This document shows, one piece after another, positions 1-6,615 of a stretch of DNA of 20,507 bases. Positions within the stretch are counted from its first letter, which is position 1. Every line of letters begins with the position of its first letter. The notes beneath the pieces were generated by a model. The model saw nothing but the letters and a program-made list of their open reading frames with translations. It made no database searches and was not told the origin of the DNA. Origin of the DNA: an uncultured Muribaculaceae bacterium (GTDB taxonomy: Bacteria > Bacteroidota > Bacteroidia > Bacteroidales > Muribaculaceae); the NCBI GenBank assembly GCA_948788915.1, contig CAQFOZ010000041.1, forward strand, positions 1-20,507. The letters run 5' to 3'. Made by a program: the position numbers and the translations under genes.

Positions 1-36
1 GGAATCAGCCCTAATTTTGTCTTGCCTCAAAAGTTT

Positions 37-396
37 TTATCGGACAGCAATAATTCTTTTACCAACCTGTTCCTTATTGTATCGGCGGACAAGCTCCATC
101 ACGGCCCCTATCTGCAAAGCCTTTGTCACACCTATGCCGTCAACCTCCAATAGTCGTTCAAACTCCATGCGTTCAAGCTGGTACAGACTTCCTCCACAGA
201 AATTCATAAGATCTCGGCACAACTGAGTTATTGGCGTACCTGTGATTCCGGTTCGGAGAATAAGCGCCCACAATTCAGCCAAAGTAAGTGCGCCACAACC
301 ATATTTCAACGCCCTTTCCCTCGGCTGCTCATCCGGACTCATTTCCTTCACGGTTAAAGTCCTCTCTTCCTTCTCAAATTCCTTATAACCCTTCAT
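37..396 (-). pseudogene. radC: RadC N-terminal fragment, JAB domain absent
   Basis: 119-residue reading frame matching the N-terminal half of the RadC (UPF0758) family. Visible are the family opening with PRERALKYG (residues 26-34) and LTLAELWALILRTG (38-51), and a helix-hairpin-helix-like segment LLEVDGIG followed by the ALQIGAVMEL helix (about 82-103). Family members run about 220-235 residues and end in a JAB/MPN metalloprotease-like domain with an HxHPSG..S..D motif. Here a TAA at 37-39 stops the frame just where the linker to that domain begins. After the stop the same frame is open to the window edge (reads KLLRQDKIRADS), so a nonsense change, a small indel or a sequence error are all possible. 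The start at 396 overlaps the upstream glycosyltransferase by 14 bases, suggesting translational coupling. The exact role of RadC is unsettled despite its DNA-repair name. Family assignment is firm; pseudogene status is inferred. Confidence 0.65.
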
Positions 397-1384
397 TGCT
401 CCCCTTCCTTATCTCTATCTCTCTGTTGATATCTCTTCCTTTTTTCAAAACAATTTTGGATATATAAGCCTTTATAAAACCGGAGCCATATCCCCACAAC
501 TGTACAAATGCGGCAGGAACGGCCATAAACGCTATCTTTATGCTACGGGTCTCAATCAAGGCTCCTGCCCAGAAAGCCAGGACATATACGCCAAACGGGA
601 TCATAAGCCAATGCAAAAAAATAGATCCGATCAACAAAACCAGACATCCTATAGTAAACACAGCCGGAAGCCAGTGAACGAGTTTCATCGAACCGGGATA
701 AAGCAGTTCCAACGTAATGCGTGACATTCCAAACACATGCACCTGTTTCCAGAATTTCTTTAGATCAACTCTGCGTTTATGATACAGATACACTTCATGA
801 AAAAGTGCTATTCTGAACCCTGCCAGACGTATACGTGTGCTCATATCTATATCCTCACTGAACATTTCCCGAAAACCTCCCACCTTCTCATATACCTCTC
901 TTGAGAATCCCATATTGAACGTCCTCGGGGTGAACTTCTCCATTGAAACCTTGCCACCTCTTATGCCTCCGGTAGTAAGAAATGCAGTCATGGAATAATT
1001 GATTGCTTTCTGCATGTCTGTAAATGACTCGTGGGCGGCATCCGGGCCACCGAAACAATCCACACCATCTTTCTCAAGACAACTGCGCAGCTTTGCAACA
1101 TAATCCGGAGGAAGGATACAATCGGAATCTACGAACACAAAAAAATCCCCCTCCGCGTGTTCTATCCCGTAATTACGGGCAATACTTCTACCCTCGTTAC
1201 TCTTTCTGAAATACTTAAGCCGGAATTGTTCTTCATTGTAATCATCTGGAAGAGACATAACAGTGGATCCATCCTCGACAAGAACCAGTTCAAAACCTTT
1301 ATCGGTCTGCACCCGCAGACTTTTCATAAGGTCTGCCACTTCATCCGGACGGTTATATACCGGCACAATTATGGAAACAAGCAT
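383..1384 (-). CDS. Family 2 glycosyltransferase with C-terminal membrane helices
   Basis: 333 residues. The N-terminus is a GT-A fold domain of family 2: VSIIVPVYNRPDE (3-15), VEDGS (36-40), the metal/nucleotide-binding DSD (86-88), and SEDIDMSTR (176-184), where the acidic residues match the catalytic-base region of the family. The segment from about 230 to 305 holds two or three hydrophobic helices, so the enzyme is probably membrane-anchored with a cytoplasmic active site. The tail is strongly basic. It should transfer a sugar from a nucleotide-sugar donor to a lipid-linked or surface glycan acceptor; the substrate cannot be read from sequence. It lies 114 bases downstream of efp on the same strand with no clear terminator between them, and its 3' end overlaps the radC fragment. 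No glycan cluster surrounds it, so pathway is unknown. Confidence 0.88.
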   Translation of the reverse strand: MLVSIIVPVYNRPDEVADLMKSLRVQTDKGFELVLVEDGSTVMSLPDDYNEEQFRLKYFRKSNEGRSIARNYGIEHAEGDFFVFVDSDCILPPDYVAKLRSCLEKDGVDCFGGPDAAHESFTDMQKAINYSMTAFLTTGGIRGGKVSMEKFTPRTFNMGFSREVYEKVGGFREMFSEDIDMSTRIRLAGFRIALFHEVYLYHKRRVDLKKFWKQVHVFGMSRITLELLYPGSMKLVHWLPAVFTIGCLVLLIGSIFLHWLMIPFGVYVLAFWAGALIETRSIKIAFMAVPAAFVQLWGYGSGFIKAYISKIVLKKGRDINREIEIRKGSNEGL

Positions 1385-1498
1385 GATATCTAATTTTGGA
1401 AACGGAAAGAGTCGTTAGAAGGTGTTAAAAAGAAAACACGGTCCGATACGGAGCAATGATGCCACATATCGAACCGATGTCATATGATGTAGAAAGAG

Positions 1499-2062
1499 TT
1501 ATGCTTTAACACGACCTACATAGCTGCCGTCGCGAGTGTCGATCTCAATAGATTCGCCCTCATTGATAAAAAGAGGCACACGAACTTCAGCACCGGTTTC
1601 AACTGTAGCCGGTTTCAAAGTATTTGTAGCGGTATCACCCTTCAGACCGGGCTCTGTGTATGTGATCTTAAGCACAGTCTTCATTGGCATCTCAGCATAC
1701 AATACGGTGTTGGTAGAAGCATCGCTGACAACTTCTACAGTATCACCCTCTTTCATATAGGCAGCCCCTGTAACGAGCTCCTTGCTGATTGGAATCTGTT
1801 CGAATGTCTCGTTATTCATAAAGATATCATCCTCACCATCTGCATAGAGATACTGATATGGACGGCGTTCCACACGCACATCCTCAAGTTTTTCACCGAT
1901 ATTGAAACGACGCTCGATTACGCGACCATCCACAACATCCTTAAGTTTGGTACGCATAAATGTGTTTCCTTTACCGGGTTTTACGTGAAGAAACTCCACG
2001 CAGAAATAGAGACGGCCGTCAAGGCGAATGCATGTGCCGTTCTTAATGTCCTGAGCGTTCAT
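1499..2062 (-). CDS. efp: Translation elongation factor P
   Basis: 187 residues, the normal EF-P length. EF-P binds between the P and E sites of a stalled ribosome and promotes peptide-bond formation at polyproline stretches. The N-terminal KOW-like domain carries HVKPGKGNTF (26-35), whose Lys31 lies at the tip of the loop modified in other bacteria (Lys34 in E. coli). Two OB-fold domains follow, and the C-terminal domain has the family-typical GLKGDTATN and ETGAEVRVPLFI segments and the DTRDGSYVGR ending. No epmA/epmB-type modification genes are near, so whether Lys31 is modified is not visible. It is transcribed divergently from rpmH, with a TAnnTTTG element at 2154-2161 and a leader of about 84 bases. 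Identification is secure. Confidence 0.97.
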   Translation of the reverse strand: MNAQDIKNGTCIRLDGRLYFCVEFLHVKPGKGNTFMRTKLKDVVDGRVIERRFNIGEKLEDVRVERRPYQYLYADGEDDIFMNNETFEQIPISKELVTGAAYMKEGDTVEVVSDASTNTVLYAEMPMKTVLKITYTEPGLKGDTATNTLKPATVETGAEVRVPLFINEGESIEIDTRDGSYVGRVKA

Positions 2063-2153
2063 AAATATTTCGTATTCTTTTATGAAGTTATATAACTTCT
2101 ATTATTCTCTTAAAAATTCAGCTGCGTTTTCACAACAGTGATATATACAATTA

Positions 2154-2184
2154 CAAAATTAGTAATTTTTTTTGAGACATAAAA
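2154..2184 (-). promoter_or_regulatory. efp promoter
   Basis: On the minus strand TAATTTTG (2154-2161) matches the Bacteroidota -7 consensus TAnnTTTG, with TTTT (2181-2184) 19 bases upstream in place of TTTG. The predicted start is near 2146, giving a leader of about 84 bases. The -33 region is directly adjacent to the rpmH -33 element on the other strand. Confidence 0.6.
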
Positions 2185-2216
2185 TTTGCCTAATCAAAAT
2201 TGTTTAGTTAATTTTG
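2185..2216 (+). promoter_or_regulatory. rpmH promoter
   Basis: TTTG (2185-2188), a 20-base spacer and TAATTTTG (2209-2216) give a full match to the Bacteroidota sigma-ABfr consensus TTTG-N19/21-TAnnTTTG. The predicted start is near 2222, leaving a leader of about 88 bases before the rpmH ATG. Confidence 0.75.
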
Positions 2217-2310
2217 CAACTCGAATGCGGGAACATCATTTTTTGGACACCATTGATGAACCGGATTAGAGTTATTTTTGATTCACGTGAAATAATTAAA
2301 ATATCATACA

Positions 2311-2466
2311 ATGAAAAGAACTTTTCAACCTTCTAACCGTCGCAGAGTCAACAAACACGGCTTCCGCGAAAGAATGGCTACAAAAGATGGCCGCAAGGTC
2401 TTGGCACGTCGTCGTGCAAAAGGACGCGCTTCATTAACTGTTTCCGATCACATTGCAAGTAAATAA
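2311..2466 (+). CDS. rpmH: 50S ribosomal protein L34
   Basis: 51 codons reading MKRTFQPSNRRRVNKHGF and ending in DHIASK. This is the highly conserved, Arg/Lys-rich L34 protein of the large ribosomal subunit. It begins with the universal MKRTFQPS motif and carries the RRVNKHGFRERM, DGRKVLARRRAKGR core. The length is slightly above the usual 44-47 because of the SDHIASK tail, which is common in Bacteroidota. It has its own full-consensus promoter and is followed within about 20 bases by a strong hairpin terminator, so it is probably monocistronic. The rnpA-yidC neighbours found in many other bacteria are not present here. Confidence 0.97.
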   Translation: MKRTFQPSNRRRVNKHGFRERMATKDGRKVLARRRAKGRASLTVSDHIASK

Positions 2467-2485
2467 TTGATCTAAAACATTAATG

Positions 2486-2525
2486 AAAAAAGCATGGTTG
2501 CCCCAACGGCATTCCATGCTTTTTT
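2486..2525 (+). terminator. Rho-independent terminator of rpmH
   Basis: AAAAAAGCATGG (2486-2497) pairs perfectly with CCATGCTTTTTT (2514-2525). The loop contains a further four-pair helix (TGCC with GGCA). It begins 19 bases after the rpmH stop and ends in a T tract. Confidence 0.85.
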
Positions 2526-2583
2526 AGTATCATAATCTGACAGCCGGCAAAATCAACTATTCGAACAAATTGTCAAACGCAAT

Positions 2584-2616
2584 AAAAAGGCCACACCTGA
2601 AAGGTGAAGCCTTTTT
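2584..2616. terminator. Bidirectional hairpin terminator between rpmH and the small membrane protein
   Basis: AAAAAGGC (2584-2591) pairs with GCCTTTTT (2609-2616), with an inner CACC/GGTG helix. A/T tracts flank both sides, so it can end the minus-strand gene at 2684 and back up the rpmH terminator from the other side. Confidence 0.75.
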
Positions 2617-2683
2617 CCCGGTCCACCGTAATTAATACGCCCTTTATAAGAACTTTGAATGGCCGGGTATAATCCTAAAATGT

Positions 2684-2938
2684 TTATCCGTTTGCGATGC
2701 CCAGCAATGCATCGAATGTACCTATTGAAAAGAGCCACCAAAGCAGGATGAATATCAAAACAAGTACACCGAACCACAACCATATACGGTTGTTTTTACG
2801 GGTGTTACTATTCTTTCTAATCTTGCCTTGAGCCTTAAGGCCATTAGCTATCTGACTCTCATATCCCTCTTTGGCCTCACGAATCTCCCGCTTTTCGTTT
2901 GATTCGTTTTCTCTGATGTGTTTCTCCTTTGTATCCAT
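2684..2938 (-). CDS. Small single-pass membrane protein of unknown function
   Basis: 84 residues from the ATG at 2938; an ATG at 2971 would add MFYLQTLIQKV. I prefer 2938 because the following MDTKEKHIRENESNEKRE is a typical soluble start, but neither start has a Shine-Dalgarno site. Residues 1-50 are highly charged (Lys/Glu/Arg) and probably helical, followed by a basic RKNSNTRKNN stretch and one strong hydrophobic helix (about WLWFGVLVLIFILLWWLF). A short tail ends in GIANG. The positive-inside rule places the charged N-terminus in the cytoplasm. I do not recognise a family. It stands alone between porQ and a bidirectional terminator, with a TAAATTTG element upstream. Confidence 0.6.
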   Translation of the reverse strand: MDTKEKHIRENESNEKREIREAKEGYESQIANGLKAQGKIRKNSNTRKNNRIWLWFGVLVLIFILLWWLFSIGTFDALLGIANG

Positions 2939-3014
2939 AACCTTTTGTATTAATGTTTGTAAATAAAACATGTCTGGACTTGAAATAGTTCAATAAAAAG
3001 GTTAAGTAAGTATT

Positions 3015-3022
3015 CAAATTTA
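3015..3022 (-). promoter_or_regulatory. Putative -7 element for the small membrane protein
   Basis: Minus-strand TAAATTTG matches TAnnTTTG exactly. No clear TTTG lies 19-21 bases upstream. The element sits inside a dispersed intergenic motif also found at 16480-16514, where it occupies the same position ahead of the VanZ-like gene. Confidence 0.5.
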
Positions 3023-3040
3023 AAATTTTTAATCTTTATA
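3017..3040. repeat. Dispersed intergenic motif, short copy
   Basis: Reads AATTTAAAATTTTTAATC then TTTATA. It shares TATTCAAATTTAAA on the left and AATCTTTTATA-like sequence on the right with the copy at 16480-16514, but lacks the roughly 12 central bases (CGATAACAAACG). Confidence 0.4.
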
Positions 3041-3065
3041 CTCATAAAAGATTAACACAGCATGA

Positions 3066-4085
3066 TTATTCGCTGATAAACCAGTTCAGATTCAGCATCA
3101 AGGTTGATCCGGCTTTGTGAGGCATTGCATAAGAGAGACCTACACCAAATGTTCGCACTCTTATTCCGGCGCCTAAAGAAAAGCCTGAAAGGAAGTTGCG
3201 CTGGTACGCAGACATATCGGTGCGCACTTTATAGTTATAGCCAAGCCCTATATAAAATTTGTCAGACGGTGCATACTGCAATCCAAATACAAGATGACGA
3301 AAAAGATCGCTGAAAAAATTAGACTTCTGCGTCTGCATCTCGTCGGGTTTGTTCTTATCATGTGAATAATAGGGTAATTTCCATTTTGTAAGATGCCAGG
3401 CATTTATCGACAATTGAAACGGAGACTTTCCAAGAGTCTGCATATATCCGAGTCTCAAATCAAAAGGAAGACGATTATACTGACTGTCAAAACGTTTTAT
3501 CTGTCCGCCCATGTTTGTCAGGACAACAGACAACGACAAATCTTTCTCCTCGTTATAATAACTGATTCCAGCATCTATCGACATCGCAAACGCATTGTAT
3601 TGTTCATAGTTGCTGTATATGAACCTACAGCTCACGCCTCCACGCAAACGGTCTGTTATATTATGGGAATATGTACCTTCAAAAACAATATCCGAAGGCG
3701 TAAATGATCCTGTGCTTGTTCCGTCCGGCATATATCCGTCAAACGCGCCATAATTCAGATATCTGATACCAGCCATCCAGGCTCCATACTCACCGGCATA
3801 TTTACCAAAACGCACCGCTCCAAAATTTCCAGAACCAAGATAATGCATATAAGAAGCCGCCGCCTGCATTCCGATTTCCGGTCCGATTAACGCCGGATTT
3901 TGATCAGCTAGCATTATATCGTTGTCTATCAATGCGCTGTTTACCCCTCCAAGTGCATATACGTGAGTTGAGACCGGAATATCCAAAAAGCCATATCCAG
4001 AAGAAGTCATTTGAGACCTTGCCGACAATGGCAATAACACAAGAAGCAGCGGAAGCAAATATTTTCTATTAAACGCAATATCCAT
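3066..4085 (-). CDS. porQ: PorQ-like outer-membrane protein (type IX secretion family)
   Basis: 339 residues. It opens with an n-region and hydrophobic core (residues 8-20, LLPLLLVLLPL) followed by SARSQ, a signal peptide likely cut near residue 24. The mature start YGFLDIPVSTHVYALGGVN (31-49) and IMLADQNPALIGPE (57-70) are characteristic of the PorQ family, predicted outer-membrane beta-barrels. The rest alternates short beta strands with turns and ends LNLNWFISE, a barrel-like C-terminus. In Porphyromonas gingivalis PorQ is associated with PorU, PorV and PorZ at the outer membrane in processing type IX cargo. No other secretion genes lie here, and PorQ homologues also occur in Bacteroidales whose type IX system is incomplete, so its job here is uncertain. 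The gene is preceded by about 140 AT-rich bases shared with the divergent TonB-like gene. Confidence 0.85.
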   Translation of the reverse strand: MDIAFNRKYLLPLLLVLLPLSARSQMTSSGYGFLDIPVSTHVYALGGVNSALIDNDIMLADQNPALIGPEIGMQAAASYMHYLGSGNFGAVRFGKYAGEYGAWMAGIRYLNYGAFDGYMPDGTSTGSFTPSDIVFEGTYSHNITDRLRGGVSCRFIYSNYEQYNAFAMSIDAGISYYNEEKDLSLSVVLTNMGGQIKRFDSQYNRLPFDLRLGYMQTLGKSPFQLSINAWHLTKWKLPYYSHDKNKPDEMQTQKSNFFSDLFRHLVFGLQYAPSDKFYIGLGYNYKVRTDMSAYQRNFLSGFSLGAGIRVRTFGVGLSYAMPHKAGSTLMLNLNWFISE

Positions 4086-4199
4086 CCTCTATTTAACGAA
4101 TAAACCTCTTGCCATATTGTAGCGTATCGTTTTTTTCAGATACACCTGACGACTCATTGTCCATTTATAAATTATTAACTTTTATTATATCCAAAGTTC

Positions 4200-4230
4200 T
4201 TTGCTAATTTAAGATTAGCTTTTAAATTTG
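4200..4230 (+). promoter_or_regulatory. Promoter of the TonB-C-domain gene
   Basis: TTTG (4200-4203), 19-base spacer, TAAATTTG (4223-4230): an exact consensus match. The predicted start falls near 4236-4237, on or next to the ATG at 4237, so the transcript may have almost no leader. Confidence 0.75.
4203..4219. promoter_or_regulatory. Palindrome in promoter spacer, candidate operator
   Basis: GCTAAT-TTAAG-ATTAGC is a perfect 6-5-6 inverted repeat filling the spacer between the -33 and -7 elements. A dimeric regulator bound there would block RNA polymerase. The regulator is unknown. Confidence 0.5.
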
Positions 4231-4236
4231 CACTTA

Positions 4237-4689
4237 ATGAACAAAATTAATTCAAAAATAATAATCGGTATTACCTGCGCGCTATGCTACGCCTTTTCGG
4301 CAATGGATATTCAGGCGCAGACTTGTCGCGTAACATCCGGCAGGACATCCGGTGGAGCCAAGGCATATCTTGAGGTATTCGAATACGACTATGTCAGTGA
4401 AAAGCCATCTTTCCCGGGAGGAGATACCGAACTAATCTCTTTTATCAACAAAAATCGCCAATATCCCAAAGAGGCCTATAAAAAGGGAATTCAAGGCCGC
4501 GTTACATGCGCATTTGTAGTCAACACAGACGGCACAGTATCTCACATATCGATTCTCAAAGGAGTTGAGCAATCATTGAATAAGGAAGCCATGCGAATAC
4601 TGGAGAAAATGCCTGAATGGAAACCGGGCAAACATGACGGACATGCCGTTCCGGTCAGGGTCATTTGGTCTGTTCCTTTCAGAAAATAG
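4237..4689 (+). CDS. Secreted protein with TonB C-terminal domain
   Basis: 150 residues from the ATG at 4237. A TTG nine bases upstream lies inside the -7 promoter box and is rejected as the start. Residues 1-28 form a signal peptide with a hydrophobic core (IIIGITCALCYAFSA) ending near QAQ. Residues about 55-149 are a TonB C-terminal-like domain: EKPSFPGGDTELISFINKN, YPKEAYKKGIQGRV, FVVNTDGTVSHI, LNKEAMRILEKMPEWKPGK. TonB passes energy from ExbBD to outer-membrane receptors, but this protein lacks a long membrane-spanning arm and ExbB/ExbD neighbours. It is therefore more likely a periplasmic TonB-C-domain protein, of a type common in Bacteroidota, than a full energy transducer. It has its own strong promoter with an operator-like palindrome and is followed by a 33-bp perfect hairpin. 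Confidence 0.82.
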   Translation: MNKINSKIIIGITCALCYAFSAMDIQAQTCRVTSGRTSGGAKAYLEVFEYDYVSEKPSFPGGDTELISFINKNRQYPKEAYKKGIQGRVTCAFVVNTDGTVSHISILKGVEQSLNKEAMRILEKMPEWKPGKHDGHAVPVRVIWSVPFRK

Positions 4690-4714
4690 TAATCTCCATA
4701 CTCTATATTTAAAC

Positions 4715-4787
4715 AATTCCTGGAAACAAATAAAAACAGGGGTGATTAATTTTGAATCACCCCTGTTTTTATTTGTTTCCAGGAATT
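4715..4787. terminator. Bidirectional terminator, 33-bp perfect inverted repeat
   Basis: The left arm (4715-4747) and right arm (4755-4787) are exact reverse complements over 33 bases, with the 7-base loop AATTTTG. The arms hold CAGGGGTGATT at the loop end and a TAAAAAC / GTTTTTA run within the stem. It sits between the convergent TonB-like gene and the winged-helix gene and probably ends both transcripts. Its length and perfection are unusual for a plain terminator. Confidence 0.75.
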
Positions 4788-4818
4788 CTGAGATAATTCC
4801 GCTAAATAATTCAGTTTA

Positions 4819-5025
4819 TTAGACCAATGAAGTAACAAGCTCCTCGTCATTCATCGTCAATGCAATTTTTCCTTCACGACCAAGCCAACCAAGAGCTGCC
4901 ATCAGTTCATCTTTCTTCAATTTAGTAGCCTTTTTCAAACCTTTAAGACCAAGCATGCGAGTCTCAGAAGACTCAAGTGCCTTATAGACTTCTCCAGCCC
5001 ATGTTCCAATTGTTTCAATGTTCAT
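4819..5025 (-). CDS. Winged helix-turn-helix protein, DUF2582 type
   Basis: 68 residues covering a single small winged-helix domain: IGTWAGEVYKALE (helix 1, about 6-18), LGLKGLKKATKLKKDELMAALGWLGREGKI (helix-turn-helix, about 25-54), and the wing ALTMNDEELVTSLV. This matches the DUF2582 winged-helix family, widespread in Bacteroidota and often encoded alone. The family is thought to bind nucleic acid by its fold, but I know of no defined function. The start at 5025 is supported by a full promoter (5115-5146) with a leader of about 83 bases. The 3' end faces the shared hairpin terminator. Confidence 0.85.
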   Translation of the reverse strand: MNIETIGTWAGEVYKALESSETRMLGLKGLKKATKLKKDELMAALGWLGREGKIALTMNDEELVTSLV

Positions 5026-5114
5026 AGCAATTTAATTTAATTTCTGTTTAGGGTAATTCTTCATAAAAAGTCCATGATAAAGCTTTTATGCCATTATACC
5101 ATGTCTCATTTTGA

Positions 5115-5146
5115 CAAAATTACATCATTAATATAAATTTAACAAA
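5115..5146 (-). promoter_or_regulatory. Promoter of the winged-helix gene
   Basis: On the minus strand TTTG (5143-5146), 20-base spacer, TAATTTTG (5115-5122): exact consensus. The predicted start is near 5108. Confidence 0.75.
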
Positions 5147-5223
5147 TGAAAGTGCAATATTGTTATAAATTTCTATTTTCAGTTGTTTATAATTTCTTAT
5201 GAAAATTATCGCAGATTATTCCA

Positions 5224-5231
5224 TATTTTTG
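5224..5231 (+). promoter_or_regulatory. Possible -7 element for rsgA
   Basis: TATTTTTG fits TAnnTTTG, but there is no good TTTG at the expected distance upstream. If used, the leader would be about 105 bases and would include the hairpin at 5259-5327. The rest of the AT-rich gap from 5147 to 5258 shows nothing else I can name. Confidence 0.35.
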
Positions 5232-5258
5232 GTGCAGTTATTGATTATTGTTAATTTT

Positions 5259-5327
5259 AAAACTGTTTTAATAAAGGGAATTGCTAAATAATCTGTTAAA
5301 GTTACTATTCCCTAATAAAACAGTTTT
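5259..5327 (+). promoter_or_regulatory. Large hairpin in the rsgA leader
   Basis: AAAACTGTTTTA (from 5259) and AGGGAAT (5275-5281) pair with ATTCCCT (5307-5313) and TAAAACAGTTTT-type sequence ending at 5327. Two helices of 7 and about 11 pairs are separated by a small internal loop, with an apical loop of 25 bases. The structure ends 15 bases before the rsgA ATG, so it could be a leader attenuator, a translation-control hairpin or a DNA-level operator. Confidence 0.5.
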
Positions 5328-5342
5328 CAAGTATCTTGAACA

Positions 5343-6317
5343 ATGAAAAAGAACAAAAGCATAAATATGGTTACGGAGGCCGTAAAGGGCACTGTTATAA
5401 AAAACACCGGAAGCTCATATATTGTAGCAACCGATAACGGGGAGCAGGTATCATGCCGCGTAAAGGGAAACTTCCGAACCAAAGGCATTCGCACAACAAA
5501 TCCTGTTGCAGTAGGAGACCGTGTTTCCATACAGAAAGCTGCAGATGACGCGGATTACATTACTGCCATTGCGCCACGGCGCAACTATATTATCCGCCGT
5601 GCATCAAATTTATCTAAGGAATCACATATTCTTGCCACCAATCTTGATCAGGCAGCTTTAGTTATGACTCTTCGGGAGCCTACGACGCCACTGACATTTG
5701 TCGACAGATTTCTTGCTACGGCCGAGGCATACAACATACCTGCCATTCTGATTATAAACAAGCAAGACATGTGGAATGAAGATGACAACAAACTCGCTGA
5801 CGCGATAAAGTATCTTTACGAGTCTATCGGCTATCCTGTTTTCTTTGTTTCTGCTGCAACTGGTTCAGGCATTGATATTCTTAAACAGGAGCTAACAGGA
5901 AAGACCACTCTTATGGCAGGCAACAGCGGAGTTGGGAAATCTTCACTGATAAACACATTGGTTCCAGGTTCCAATCTTAAAACCGGAAAGATATCTGATA
6001 TCCATCATACGGGAATGCATACCACCACTTTTTCCGAAATGATCTCAATAAAGGAAGGAGGCAAGCTGATAGATGTGCCTGGAGTCAAAGGTTTCGGAAC
6101 AATTGATTTTAAAGAAGAAGAGGCCTCACATTATTTTCCGGAGATATTCAAGGAAGGAGCCAACTGCCGGTATTCAGACTGCAAACATACAGGCGAACCG
6201 GGTTGCGCGGTTATTCCTGCTGTAGAGGAACATAAAATCGCTCAAAGCAGATATGCATCATATCTATCCATACTTGAAGAAATCCAGGATCCCACAAAAT
6301 ATCGCAAGCCATATTAA
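5343..6317 (+). CDS. rsgA: Ribosome small-subunit-dependent GTPase A
   Basis: 324 residues. RsgA (YjeQ/EngC) is a circularly permuted GTPase that checks late 30S subunit assembly and is activated by the 30S subunit. Domains: N-terminal OB fold (about 13-76), permuted GTPase with G4 NKQD (139-142), G5 SAATG (170-174), Walker A GNSGVGKSS (193-201), switch I HTTTF (226-230) and G3 DVPG (244-247). A zinc-binding C-terminal domain follows with Cys275, Cys280, His282 and Cys288 in the CRYSDCKHTGEPGC pattern. All key residues are present. The start at 5343 gives a basic MKKNKS leader; the Met at residue 9 (5367) is an alternative. It stands alone on the plus strand, with a leader hairpin upstream and a hairpin terminator at 6425-6454 downstream. 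Confidence 0.97.
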   Translation: MKKNKSINMVTEAVKGTVIKNTGSSYIVATDNGEQVSCRVKGNFRTKGIRTTNPVAVGDRVSIQKAADDADYITAIAPRRNYIIRRASNLSKESHILATNLDQAALVMTLREPTTPLTFVDRFLATAEAYNIPAILIINKQDMWNEDDNKLADAIKYLYESIGYPVFFVSAATGSGIDILKQELTGKTTLMAGNSGVGKSSLINTLVPGSNLKTGKISDIHHTGMHTTTFSEMISIKEGGKLIDVPGVKGFGTIDFKEEEASHYFPEIFKEGANCRYSDCKHTGEPGCAVIPAVEEHKIAQSRYASYLSILEEIQDPTKYRKPY

Positions 6318-6365
6318 CCTGCCGGGAAATATCTATCAGTCGAGAAAGAAGTAAGAGAGTGGTAA

Positions 6366-6401
6366 AATTTAAACGATAGTAAATGTTTTTAATCTTTTAT
6401 A
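6366..6401. repeat. Dispersed intergenic motif, full copy
   Basis: Begins AATTTAAACGATA and ends AATCTTTTATA. With one indel and a few changes it matches the copy at 16480-16514. On the minus strand it starts about 20 bases beyond the typA terminator, where no minus-strand gene follows for over 1 kb. Confidence 0.5.
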
Positions 6402-6424
6402 ATTACTTATACTAATACACAAAA

Positions 6425-6454
6425 AACCGCAATGAATCAATTTTCACTGCGGTT
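6425..6454. terminator. Hairpin terminator of typA, probably also of rsgA
   Basis: AACCGCAATGAA (6425-6436) pairs with TTCACTGCGGTT (6443-6454) with one mismatch. On the minus strand the stem is followed by a T6 tract, the classic form. On the plus strand the tail CTAATTTTAAT is weaker. The rest of the 6318-6615 gap is AT-rich, and no gene was seen in it. Confidence 0.75.
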
Positions 6455-6615
6455 CTAATTTTAATAACAACTTTATAAATCCTTAGACATTTTCTCAAGG
6501 GGCTTCGCGCCATCCGGAGTCAATTGTCTTTATTATTAAAACAATCCGAATATCAGATGGTTCATATATAACGGACAAACGACACCAAAGAGAAAATCTA
6601 TTGAAATTTTAACCT

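Noticed and set aside
1391..1398. TAATTTTG on the plus strand, a possible promoter
   Set aside because: No plus-strand gene follows for 900 bases; likely chance in AT-rich DNA.
2553..2783. 76-codon minus-strand frame overlapping the small membrane protein
   Set aside because: It runs through the bidirectional terminator hairpin and has no membrane or domain pattern.
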